From Proteus vulgaris (lineage in GTDB: Bacteria; Pseudomonadota; Gammaproteobacteria; Enterobacterales; Enterobacteriaceae), in NCBI RefSeq assembly GCF_016239305.1, contig NZ_JAEHOQ010000001.1, positions 62,001-126,000 on the forward strand: a DNA stretch of 64,000 nucleotides. The letters are read 5' to 3'. Under the pieces are notes generated by a model, which saw only the letters and a program-made list of their open reading frames with translations, searched no databases and was not told where the DNA came from. This document shows, piece after piece, positions 55,709 through 64,000 of this stretch. The translations under genes and the position numbers were made by a program. Positions within the stretch are counted from its first letter, which is position 1. Each line of letters opens with the position of its first letter.

Positions 55709-57946
55709 TTAGTGAGAAAAGCGTTTCGCTTCTATCACATCAGGCAACTGATTAAGTTTTGCCAAAATACGACCTAATACTTGGAGATTGTAAATCTCAA
55801 TATTCATGTCAATTGTCGCAATTTGTTGCTTCACATCACTACGGCTACTCACGCCTAGTACATTCACTTTTTCATTCGCTAAGATAGTGGTGATATCACG
55901 TAATAATCCACTACGATCATTAGCAACAACACGGACGACTAATGAATAACCACTAGAATAATTCTCTCCCCATACCGCATCAACAATACGTTCTGGCGCG
56001 TGAGAAAGTAACTCCGCAAGCTGTTCACAATCTGCTCGGTGAATTGAAATACCACGCCCTTTGGTAATAAATCCAACGATATTATCGCCTGGAATAGGTT
56101 GGCAACAACGTGCAATATGGTGCATTAAGTTACCAACACCCTCAACGACAATACTACTCCCTGAGCCTGTGGTTCTTGGCGCTGGTGTTTTACTCTCGAG
56201 TGTTCTCAGTGCTTCTTTATCTTCATCTTCCGCAGTGGCTTTATTTAATTTACTTTGAATAAAGTTCACTAACTGGTTAATTCTGATATCACCGACACCA
56301 ATACCAGCTAATACTTCATCAACACTATGCACGTTATAACGTGCAATCAGCAGTTTTTCTGCTTCTTTCATGTTGATATCCATATGTGCCAATTCGTTAT
56401 CTAAAATCTGACGCCCCGCAAGAATATTTTTATCGCGATCTTGCTTACGGAACCAATTGTGAATTTTTGCACGCCCACGACTTGTGGTGACATAACCTAA
56501 GTTAGGATTTAACCAATCACGACTTGGATTAGGATGTTTTTGTGTGATGATTTCAATTTGATCGCCCATCTGTAACTGATAGCTAAATGGCACAATACGT
56601 CCACCAATTTTCGCCCCAATACAACGGTGCCCTACATCACTATGAATATGATAAGCAAAATCAAGTGGTGTTGAGCCAGCAGGTAAATCAACTACATCAC
56701 CTTTTGGTGTAAAGACATAAACTCGATCATCAAAAACCTGGCTACGGACTTCATCTAACATTTCGCCAGAATCCGCCATCTCTTCTTGCCATGCAATCAG
56801 TTTACGTAACCATGCAATACGGTTTTCATAACTACCTGTACCGCCTTTCGTTGCAGCACCTGTTGCACCTTCTTTATATTTCCAGTGCGCAGCCACACCT
56901 AATTCTGCATCTTCATGCATTTGACGAGTACGAATTTGGATTTCAACCGTTTTGCCTTCAGGCCCTAACACGACGGTATGAATTGATTGGTAACCATTAG
57001 GTTTTGGGTTTGCAACATAATCGTCAAATTCATCAGGTAAATGACGGAAATGCGTATGCACAATCCCTAATGCGGCATAACAGTCTTGAAGACGTTCAAC
57101 GACAATACGAACAGCCCTCACATCGAATAACTCATCAAATGCGAGGTTCTTTTTCTTCATTTTACGCCAAATACTATAGATATGTTTGGGACGCCCATAG
57201 ATATCTACATCGACATTCTCTTCTTTCATATAACCGCGTACGGTACTGACAAAATTATCAATATACTGCTCGCGATCGATACGACGCTCATGAAGCAAGC
57301 TTGCTATTTTTTTATATTCATCAGGATGAAGATAACGGAAACAAAAATCTTCTAATTCCCATTTTAATTGACCAATACCCAATCGGTTGGCCAATGGCGC
57401 ATAAATATTAAAACACTCTTTGGCAGCCAGTACGCGCTCATCTTCTGTGGCATCTTTCACTTCACGTAAATGGGCAATACGCTCTGAAAGTTTGATGACC
57501 ACACAACGGAAATCTTCCACCATGGATAACAACATACGACGCACGTTATCCACCTGAACCGAACTTGTTTCATTGGTGTGTGTCGCTTTTAATTGGCGAA
57601 TGGCATCCATTTCCATAACACCGCGTACTAAGCTCCAAATAGCATCACCAAAATGTTCAGTAACGATTTCCTGATCAATAAGATTTTCTTCAGCAAGCGG
57701 GAAAAGGAGCGCCGCCCTCATGCTGTCTTTATCCATGCTTAGTGTCGAAAGAAGCTCAACCATTTCAACACCACGCCACAATAACAGTTCGGCATCTTCA
57801 CGCCCTTGAACAGTACGATGGCAGTATTCCCAGGTTTGCATGATTTCACTACCCGCATTGACATGGGTTAAGTTCAAGCTGTTGACCCATTTATCAACAG
57901 CAAACTCTCCTGCAGGTGTTAAGTGAGCACTTCTTACTGCAACCAT
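55709..57946 (-). CDS. relA: RelA, ribosome-associated (p)ppGpp synthetase
   Basis: 745 residues, essentially E. coli RelA length. Domain order: inactive HD-like hydrolase region (about 30-200, H-D pair lost), synthetase domain with Y-G-R-P-K-H-I-Y-S-I and G-Y-Q-S-I-H-T-V-V, TGS (V-Y-V-F-T-P-K-G-D-V), a zinc-finger/helical region with H-H-I-A-R-C-C-Q-P-I-P-G-D, and a C-terminal ACT domain. It makes the stringent-response alarmone on amino-acid starvation. It lies 55 bp after rlmD. Confidence 0.97.
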   Translation of the reverse strand: MVAVRSAHLTPAGEFAVDKWVNSLNLTHVNAGSEIMQTWEYCHRTVQGREDAELLLWRGVEMVELLSTLSMDKDSMRAALLFPLAEENLIDQEIVTEHFGDAIWSLVRGVMEMDAIRQLKATHTNETSSVQVDNVRRMLLSMVEDFRCVVIKLSERIAHLREVKDATEDERVLAAKECFNIYAPLANRLGIGQLKWELEDFCFRYLHPDEYKKIASLLHERRIDREQYIDNFVSTVRGYMKEENVDVDIYGRPKHIYSIWRKMKKKNLAFDELFDVRAVRIVVERLQDCYAALGIVHTHFRHLPDEFDDYVANPKPNGYQSIHTVVLGPEGKTVEIQIRTRQMHEDAELGVAAHWKYKEGATGAATKGGTGSYENRIAWLRKLIAWQEEMADSGEMLDEVRSQVFDDRVYVFTPKGDVVDLPAGSTPLDFAYHIHSDVGHRCIGAKIGGRIVPFSYQLQMGDQIEIITQKHPNPSRDWLNPNLGYVTTSRGRAKIHNWFRKQDRDKNILAGRQILDNELAHMDINMKEAEKLLIARYNVHSVDEVLAGIGVGDIRINQLVNFIQSKLNKATAEDEDKEALRTLESKTPAPRTTGSGSSIVVEGVGNLMHHIARCCQPIPGDNIVGFITKGRGISIHRADCEQLAELLSHAPERIVDAVWGENYSSGYSLVVRVVANDRSGLLRDITTILANEKVNVLGVSSRSDVKQQIATIDMNIEIYNLQVLGRILAKLNQLPDVIEAKRFSH

Positions 57947-58001
57947 ATTCTCTCCCTACACGGTATAAATCTTATTTGCGACTTATTTACTGGCTAACTG
58001 T

Positions 58002-59327
58002 TTATTTTCGACTAAACAGTGCCATTGATTCCAGATGACCCGTTTGTGGAAACATATCCAACATTTTTAAACCAGTTAACTGATATCCAGAATCTAATAA
58101 TATCTTACTATCTCTGGCTAACGTGGTCGGATTACAGGAGACATACACGATTTTTTCTGCGGATAACTTCACAATATGTGACATTACCTCCAAAGCTCCT
58201 GCTCTTGCTGGATCTAACAACACTTTATTAAATCCTTCTTTCGACCACGACATCGCAGAAAAATCAGCCGATAAATCTGCATGCCAAAAATGCACATTAC
58301 CTAATTGGTTTAGTTTTGCATTCTGTTTCGCCATTTCAACCAGAGCGGGCACACCTTCTACACCCACTACGCCATTAACTCGTTTCGCGATAGGTAAGGT
58401 AAAATTCCCCATACCACAAAACAGATCTAATACGCGATCTTCTGGCGATAAATCAAGCCACTCAATGGCTTGAGCAACCATCTTAGGATTTATTTCATCA
58501 TTCACTTGAATAAAATCAGTGGGTGCAAAACGTAAATTAAGACCTTCTATTTGATAGAAGGGTTCCTTCTCAATTGAAGTTAATCGTGCTATCTCGCTAT
58601 TATCACCTGCAAGATACATCGTAACTTGATGTGTTTGAGAGAAATCACGCAAACTTTGTTTATCATGCTCAGGCAATGGTGATAAATGACGTAAAATGAC
58701 CAATGGCCCATTATCAGCGAGTACCATTTCAACATGCCCTAAATCACGTACTGATATTAATTTTTTTAGGCATGCCCAAAGAGGCGTTAATAAATCATTT
58801 AGCTGTGGTTTTAACACTGGACATTTTTTTATCATGACCAAGTCATTAGAGCGCTCTTGGCGAAAGCCCATTATCAAACCTTTTTCAGGTTGATAGCGTA
58901 ATCCCAATCTTGCTCTACGACGATAACCATATTCAGCGCCTGCAATCACAGGCTCGGCTGAAATCACCACACCAGTTTCACGTTTAATAAGATGTGATAA
59001 CACACTCGCCTTTGTTGTTCGTTGTAATGTAATCGGTACATGCTGCTGTTGACAGCCACCACAACGTTCATAATATTCACAATGAGGTGCTATACGCTGT
59101 TCACTGGTTGTTAAACGCTTAATAACTTCGCCTTTAGCAAATTGGCGTTTTTCTTCTGTTAAACGAATTCGAGCAGTTTCTTGTGGGAGTAATCCTTTTA
59201 CAAAAATTGTTTTGCCCTCAGCATGAGCAATACCTTGACCATTTGCATCCAATGCACTGGCGGTCACTTCCAACGTTGTTGCCTGTTTTTTCACAGGGCG
59301 TTTTTTAGGGGAATAAAACTGCACCAT
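58002..59327 (-). CDS. rlmD: 23S rRNA (uracil-1939-C5) methyltransferase RlmD
   Basis: 441 residues. N-terminal TRAM domain (about 15-70); [4Fe-4S] cysteines in [10 protein letters not shown] and a later Cys; SAM fold with [12 protein letters not shown]; and the catalytic cysteine in [12 protein letters not shown]. Upstream of relA as in E. coli; the barA gene usually beside it is absent here. Confidence 0.95.
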   Translation of the reverse strand: MVQFYSPKKRPVKKQATTLEVTASALDANGQGIAHAEGKTIFVKGLLPQETARIRLTEEKRQFAKGEVIKRLTTSEQRIAPHCEYYERCGGCQQQHVPITLQRTTKASVLSHLIKRETGVVISAEPVIAGAEYGYRRRARLGLRYQPEKGLIMGFRQERSNDLVMIKKCPVLKPQLNDLLTPLWACLKKLISVRDLGHVEMVLADNGPLVILRHLSPLPEHDKQSLRDFSQTHQVTMYLAGDNSEIARLTSIEKEPFYQIEGLNLRFAPTDFIQVNDEINPKMVAQAIEWLDLSPEDRVLDLFCGMGNFTLPIAKRVNGVVGVEGVPALVEMAKQNAKLNQLGNVHFWHADLSADFSAMSWSKEGFNKVLLDPARAGALEVMSHIVKLSAEKIVYVSCNPTTLARDSKILLDSGYQLTGLKMLDMFPQTGHLESMALFSRK

Positions 59328-59716
59328 AGTATTAAATTAAGTTTCAATGACGGATTAACAGTGAAATGACATCGTTTTAGAATACGCTGTATGTTTTTCA
59401 GCGTTACATGAATGACTATGCATTTCAGAAGAAAACATGGGAAGAGTATAACATCGAACAAGTTATTTACTTAACTGATATAAGCAATATTTTTATTAAT
59501 TTTAGAAAAGTTTTAATGATAACAACCTAAGACACTCGCTTTATGGATTTTATATTGTTCTATAACTAACAAATATTATATATAACTTTTATATTGAATA
59601 TATTTACAATTAATAACATCTATTTTCTGTTATTTTAATAAATCTTTATTATCACTAAGAAAAGTCTAAAAATTATAATCAATCAATTAGATAGCGTTTC
59701 GCTTAATGATTACAAA
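59328..59716. other. Intergenic region between dgt and rlmD
   Basis: 389 bp, no gene. AT-rich, with the rlmD promoter at its left end. In E. coli barA would be divergent here; no trace of it is visible. No terminator for dgt is clear. Confidence 0.5.
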
Positions 59717-61225
59717 TCAATCACAAACCATTAATTTTCTATATTCTTCATAAGCATAATGATCGGTCATTCCACTGATATAATCTTGAATTAATCTTGT
59801 ACGATAATAAAACTCTAAGATTTTACCTTTTTCAGTATTTATATCATTTAGCTTTTCTAACATTTCGTTATAAGCCAGTTTATGTTTAACAGAAAGTTTA
59901 TGATATAAACGAGTCTCAATTACATATTTAGGATGTTCGTTATATTTATGCAATCTTAAAAAATCTTCAGTTGATAATAAAAGCAAGGGTTTATAGATAT
60001 CGAGTAATCCACTGATCACACGATATCCTTTCATTTCAAGCTCTTCAACTTCAGGATGGCTAAACACCCATTTTTTAGCGACACTTTTTAATGTTGTTAA
60101 TAAACGATGCTCTGCACTATTCCCTTCCAATAAGGCATGGTTAAAACTTCCTTCATAGACTTGAGGAAGATTTTTTATAAATCGATGTGCCGTGTAAGGG
60201 ACTAACTTTCCTGTAATATAAACCCTCAAATACATAAAAAACTGATCTTGCATACTACGTTTGGCTTCATTTTGATCAACTTTTTTATAAGCCCGATTAA
60301 CGGTTATATCGAATAAATCACCTTCAGTCACATCACCATTTTCACGCCAAGCATCTCGTAAAAGGTGAACAAGGCGGTTGATATCAAAAATCCCCTTTTC
60401 TACTGCATCATCTAAATCAGCAATGCAATACGAGATATCATCGGCAGCTTCCATAATATAAGTAAGTGGAAAGCGACAAAACTCACCCATATTTAATTTT
60501 TCTTGAACCTCTTTTACGAATGCTAATTCAGACCAGTAATACCCTGGTTTCTTCATTAAATAGCTATATTCTTTGAGGACTTCCCCTTGCCAATAAGCAG
60601 GGCGAGTGTATTTCAATACACAGCCAATTTGTGCATAAGTTAAATTCAATTTAAGCAAATGATGCGCCATTCGAATAGCTTGAGCATTGCCTTCAAATTG
60701 GCATAAATCTTGGCGCAAGGTTTGTCTCAATTCATTTAATTGCACTTTAGCCGAGTACTGCATAGGAATAAACAGGCAACAATCAAACTCAGCACTGGCC
60801 TCTGGCGATAATACCTTTTCAAACCAATGCTTAATTGCAGCTTCACCAAAATGACCAAAAGGTGGATTACCAATATCGTGCATTAAACACGCCATCTCAA
60901 TTAAACTTTCAAGACTGTCTATGCGATCAATTAATCCATAAGTTTCAAGCTTATTTTGCTTTTTTAATTCACCGATAATTTGTTTAGCGATATAACGACC
61001 AATTTGCTGAACTTCAAGAGAGTGAGTAAGACGGCTACGAACTGCGGAATTTTGTTCTAAAGGGAAGACTTGCGTTTTTTGTTGTAAACGACGAATAGCA
61101 GCAGAGTTAATAATACGCCCACGATCACTTTCAAATTGACGAGAAACCTGTATTTCATCGTTAATATCGATATCACTGCTGTTATATTTGCGTTGATAAT
61201 TTAACTTCAGCTTAAAATCGATCAT
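59717..61225 (-). CDS. dgt: Deoxyguanosine triphosphate triphosphohydrolase
   Basis: HD-domain enzyme of 502 residues splitting dGTP to deoxyguanosine and triphosphate. R-x-L-T-H-S-L-E-V with H68; the H116-D117 metal pair in [16 protein letters not shown]; and a later [11 protein letters not shown]. Divergent from mtn, as in E. coli. Confidence 0.95.
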   Translation of the reverse strand: MIDFKLKLNYQRKYNSSDIDINDEIQVSRQFESDRGRIINSAAIRRLQQKTQVFPLEQNSAVRSRLTHSLEVQQIGRYIAKQIIGELKKQNKLETYGLIDRIDSLESLIEMACLMHDIGNPPFGHFGEAAIKHWFEKVLSPEASAEFDCCLFIPMQYSAKVQLNELRQTLRQDLCQFEGNAQAIRMAHHLLKLNLTYAQIGCVLKYTRPAYWQGEVLKEYSYLMKKPGYYWSELAFVKEVQEKLNMGEFCRFPLTYIMEAADDISYCIADLDDAVEKGIFDINRLVHLLRDAWRENGDVTEGDLFDITVNRAYKKVDQNEAKRSMQDQFFMYLRVYITGKLVPYTAHRFIKNLPQVYEGSFNHALLEGNSAEHRLLTTLKSVAKKWVFSHPEVEELEMKGYRVISGLLDIYKPLLLLSTEDFLRLHKYNEHPKYVIETRLYHKLSVKHKLAYNEMLEKLNDINTEKGKILEFYYRTRLIQDYISGMTDHYAYEEYRKLMVCD

Positions 61226-61352
61226 TTCTGTCCTCTTTCTGGTTTCGATGAAACGAATTCTCTATTCTTTGTGTTATATCGTGTTTTTCCGATAGATGTT
61301 AAACTCTATTTAAATTTCTATTTATTATTAACCTACAAGTGAGTATGACACA

Positions 61353-62048
61353 ATGAGAGTTGGCGTAATAGGTGCAATGGAGCAAGAAGTCACACTTCTG
61401 CGTGAGAAAATTGAAGATTGCCAAATCTTATCGCGTGGTGGTTGTGAAATTTATACAGGCACAATCAACGGTGTTAATGTTGCATTATTAAAATCAGGTA
61501 TTGGTAAAGTTGCGGCTGCAATTGGCACAACATTATTACTTGAGCATTTTCGTCCTGATGTCATTATCAATACTGGCTCTGCGGGTGGCTTAGACTCAAG
61601 ATTAAATGTCGGTGATATCGTTGTTTCAACAGAAGTTCGCTATCACGATGCCGATGTTACTGCATTTGGTTACGAACCTGGCCAAATGGCACAATGCCCT
61701 CCTGCTTTTATTGCAGATCCTAAACTTATTAACATCGCTGAAGAGTGTATTGAATCGCTAAAATTAAATGCCGTGCGTGGTTTAATTTGTAGTGGTGATG
61801 CATTTATTAATGGTGCAGAACCTTTAGCCCGTATTCGTCGTACATTCCCAGACGTTGTTGCCGTAGAAATGGAATCAACTGCGATTGGCCATGTTTGCCA
61901 TCAATTCGACACACCATTTGTTGTCGTTCGTGCTATTTCTGATGTGGCCGATAAAGAATCGCATTTAAGTTTTGATGAGTTTTTATCTGTTGCAGCAGAA
62001 CAATCAAGCTTAATGGTGACAGCGATGTTGGAGAAATTAAAAGACTAA
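61353..62048 (+). CDS. mtn: 5'-methylthioadenosine/S-adenosylhomocysteine nucleosidase
   Basis: 231 residues. [11 protein letters not shown] at the N-terminus, N-T-G-S-A-G-G-L in the middle, [10 protein letters not shown] binding the ribose, and catalytic Asp in A-I-S-D-V-A-D. It recycles methylthioadenosine and SAH and produces the AI-2 precursor with LuxS. Followed by btuF, as in E. coli. Confidence 0.96.
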   Translation: MRVGVIGAMEQEVTLLREKIEDCQILSRGGCEIYTGTINGVNVALLKSGIGKVAAAIGTTLLLEHFRPDVIINTGSAGGLDSRLNVGDIVVSTEVRYHDADVTAFGYEPGQMAQCPPAFIADPKLINIAEECIESLKLNAVRGLICSGDAFINGAEPLARIRRTFPDVVAVEMESTAIGHVCHQFDTPFVVVRAISDVADKESHLSFDEFLSVAAEQSSLMVTAMLEKLKD

Positions 62049-62081
62049 TTAAGTCGAAATGATCCTAATATCCCTTTATCA

Positions 62082-62136
62082 ATACCCCACCTTTATTTTT
62101 TGCTTATTCTAAGATAAAAAATAGGTGGGTATTTTT
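62082..62136 (+). terminator. Long hairpin terminator between mtn and btuF
   Basis: ATACCCCACC pairs with GGTGGGTAT (one bulge) and inner A/T runs extend it; TTTTTGC follows. Read-through to btuF may still occur. Confidence 0.65.
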
Positions 62137-62151
62137 GCTATTGGAAAAGTA

Positions 62152-62979
62152 ATGCGTTTATTTATCAATCTTGGATTATTGTTCTGTTCATTATTTTGGC
62201 TCAATTTTTCTATTGCTCTCACGCCGGCTGATCGTGTTATTACACTATCGCCGTCAGCCACTGAAATGGCTTATGCCGCAGGTATGGGGAATAATATTGT
62301 TGGAGTTAGTGCTTATTCTGATTATCCAGAAGATGCCAAAAATATTGAACAAGTCGCTAATTGGCAGGGGGTTAATATCGAGCGCATTCTATTATTAAAA
62401 CCCGATTTAGTTATTGCATGGCAAGGCGGTAATCCACAACGCCCATTAGATCAGTTAAAAGCTTTGGGTATTCCTATTATTTATTCTGATCCACAAAGTA
62501 TCGAAGAGATAGCAGACGATCTCGTTACCCTTTCCAATTATAGCCATCATCCTGATATTGCAATAAAAAACGTCCAACAATTGCTCCAGCAATACCAAGC
62601 GTTGCAGCAACAATATGCATCAAATAAATCAAATCAACCCAAGAAAAAAGTATTTATTCAATTTGGGATGCAACCGTTATTTACTACATCAAATAACACA
62701 TTACAGAGTCATATTACTGAACTTTGTGGCGGTGAAAATATCTTCGCTAACAGCTCGGTAGCATGGCCTCAAGTAAGTCGTGAGCAAGTACTTACAAAGC
62801 AACCTGATTTGATCATATTCAGTGGTAAAGCAGATCAAGTACCTACAGTAAAAGCATTTTGGCAACCTCAACTTACTGTACCCGTTATTGCTATTGATGA
62901 AAGCAGTTTTAGCCGACCTGCACCGCGTATTATTAATGCGGTACAGCAAATTTGCGAGGCAATAGCAACGAACAATTAG
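62152..62979 (+). CDS. btuF: Vitamin B12 periplasmic binding protein BtuF
   Basis: 275 residues from the ATG at 62152. Signal peptide about 1-22. ABC-transporter periplasmic-binding fold of the helical (class III) type: [27 protein letters not shown], then [15 protein letters not shown]. It delivers cobalamin to BtuCD. Position next to mtn supports BtuF over other siderophore-binding homologues. Confidence 0.93.
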   Translation: MRLFINLGLLFCSLFWLNFSIALTPADRVITLSPSATEMAYAAGMGNNIVGVSAYSDYPEDAKNIEQVANWQGVNIERILLLKPDLVIAWQGGNPQRPLDQLKALGIPIIYSDPQSIEEIADDLVTLSNYSHHPDIAIKNVQQLLQQYQALQQQYASNKSNQPKKKVFIQFGMQPLFTTSNNTLQSHITELCGGENIFANSSVAWPQVSREQVLTKQPDLIIFSGKADQVPTVKAFWQPQLTVPVIAIDESSFSRPAPRIINAVQQICEAIATNN

Positions 62980-63142
62980 CAATATAACTAATTACCCAAT
63001 AGTCACTAATACACAGCCCTTTAAACAACCAATTTCATTCTCAAAGGACAAAAAATCCGCACCTAAAATTTAGCGCATCGCAGAAGATCCATTTGAGTAG
63101 AGACAAAGATATCACCCACAGACAAGAGTTGTGAGCGAGTAA

Positions 63143-63239
63143 GCAGTGCAACAAGGCAGACAGCGAACAGTAAGCGGAGCATACATTAGTATGTGAACAT
63201 TACGAGCACGGCTATAACGCCGTGGCACTACTGCACTGC
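63143..63239. repeat. ERIC-like palindromic intergenic repeat
   Basis: A 97-bp imperfect palindrome bounded by GCAGTGCA (63143-63150) and TGCACTGC (63232-63239). It has an inner CATAC/GTATG pair with GGAG before it and GTGA after it (63180-63193), and a CACGGC/GCCGTG hairpin (63207-63224). The core resembles the ERIC (intergenic repeat unit) centre. It is more GC-rich than its surroundings and lies where E. coli has yadS between btuF and erpA. The family call is by eye. Confidence 0.55.
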
Positions 63240-63257
63240 CACGACGCAAAAGAAGGA

Positions 63258-63602
63258 TCAGATACTGAAAGAAGAACCGCAACCACACGTACTCTTAGCA
63301 TTAGGATTCGTCACAATAAAACGCGACCCTTCCAACCCCTCTGTATAATCCACACAGCCACCGACTAAATACTGCAAACTCATCGGATCAACCACTAATG
63401 CAACGCCTTGTTTTTCTATGGTCATATCACCTTCATTCATTGCATCATCAAAGGTAAAACCATACTGGAATCCGCTACAACCGCCACCTGTGATATAAAC
63501 GCGTAAACGCAGATTTGGATTTTCTTCATCCGCAATCAAATCTTTTACTTTATTTGCAGCCGCGTCAGTAAATTGTAACGGCAGAGCCATATCATCACTC
63601 AT
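63258..63602 (-). CDS. erpA: ErpA, A-type iron-sulfur cluster carrier
   Basis: 114 residues. Cluster-ligand cysteines C42 ([11 protein letters not shown]), C106 and C108 ([10 protein letters not shown]). Delivers [4Fe-4S] clusters to apoproteins such as IspG and IspH. Divergent from hemL, as in E. coli. Confidence 0.96.
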   Translation of the reverse strand: MSDDMALPLQFTDAAANKVKDLIADEENPNLRLRVYITGGGCSGFQYGFTFDDAMNEGDMTIEKQGVALVVDPMSLQYLVGGCVDYTEGLEGSRFIVTNPNAKSTCGCGSSFSI

Positions 63603-63877
63603 TGTTCACTCCAGACTGGGTATTCCAGCAAAAAAACAGCCAGCAAAAATTTATATTTCTTGCTGATATAATATGGTGATTATCTAATACCTGCTCATAA
63701 CCTTCAAGTTTGTTGTGGACAAAATACACTTTTTGCTACCTATCACTTTTTACGATAAACCACTTACTTACAATAACAGTGATAAATCAAAATGTTGTTG
63801 TCGTGTATTTGGCTTCATCTGCGTGGTGCTTTAGAATACGCCTTAATCTTACGCTCACCCATCATTAGGAGTCTGAC

Positions 63878-64000
63878 ATGAGCAAGTCTGAAACGCTTTA
63901 TAATCTCGCACAACAAGTGATCCCCGGCGGTGTCAACTCACCTGTTAGAGCATTTAACGGTGTAGGTGGAACCCCTCTTTTTATTGAACGTGCTAATGGT
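63878..64000 (+). CDS. hemL: Glutamate-1-semialdehyde 2,1-aminomutase, 5' end only
   Basis: The first 41 codons, cut by the window edge. S-E[21 protein letters not shown] is the typical GSAM N-terminus. GGAG precedes the ATG. The enzyme makes 5-aminolevulinate for heme. Confidence 0.95.
   Translation, partial: MSKSETLYNLAQQVIPGGVNSPVRAFNGVGGTPLFIERANG

Overview
The window is an AT-rich enterobacterial chromosome segment. It is almost certainly Proteus, most likely Proteus mirabilis. It carries a serralysin (ZapA-type) protease operon with its own type I secretion system next to a complete mrp (MR/P fimbria) operon, including the mrpI recombinase and a 252-bp invertible promoter element. Housekeeping genes (tktA-epd-pgk-fbaA, dnaQ/rnhA, eno-pyrG, mazG, relA-rlmD, dgt, mtn-btuF, erpA, hemL) follow normal enteric neighbourhoods. 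The species call is inference from gene content; the genus-level call rests on the mrp and zap loci.

Layout. 1-6.7 kb: the C-terminal end of one serralysin, then zapA and the secretion genes zapBCD. 6.7-12.2 kb: a 30-codon hydrophobic ORF with a self-sequestered ribosome binding site, an ArnT glycosyltransferase, an AhpD-like protein, a DUF1992 protein and an AbgT transporter. 12.3-21 kb: mrpABCDEFGHJ on the minus strand, the invertible switch (read here as phase OFF) and mrpI on the plus strand. 21.4-26.9 kb: an RNA-repair locus. The sigma54 activator RtcR forms a tight pair with RNase Z. Divergently, a sigma54-type promoter precedes a tRNA-like non-coding RNA, a slipin/band-7 protein and the RNA ligase RtcB. 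27-34.7 kb: a DUF421 protein, a repetitive lipoprotein, BetT, HpaR and HpaC (without HpaB) and the peptide transporter DtpB. 34.8-40.5 kb: fbaA, pgk, epd, tktA. 40.5-44.8 kb: an accessory operon of seven small minus-strand genes next to tRNA-Asp. Two genes look like polymorphic-toxin immunity proteins (Imm22-like and SUKH/SMI1-like); five are unrecognised. 44.9-64 kb: tRNA-Asp, dnaQ, rnhA, yafS, gloB, mltD, an SLC13-type anion transporter, eno, pyrG, mazG, relA, rlmD, dgt, mtn, btuF, an ERIC-like repeat, erpA and the start of hemL.

How the genes work together. ZapB-ZapC-ZapD form a dedicated tripartite exporter for ZapA and probably its upstream paralogue. MrpI flips the promoter driving the fimbrial operon, whose last gene, mrpJ, encodes a transcription factor known to repress motility. 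RtcR, the tRNA-like RNA, the slipin, RtcB and RNase Z make a coherent RNA-damage-response module with no RtcA and no Ro/Rsr gene in view. The most interesting items are this tRNA-like leader RNA, the possible toxin-like micro-ORF at 6.8 kb, the immunity-gene operon beside tRNA-Asp, and the long structured leader of the orphan hpaC gene.
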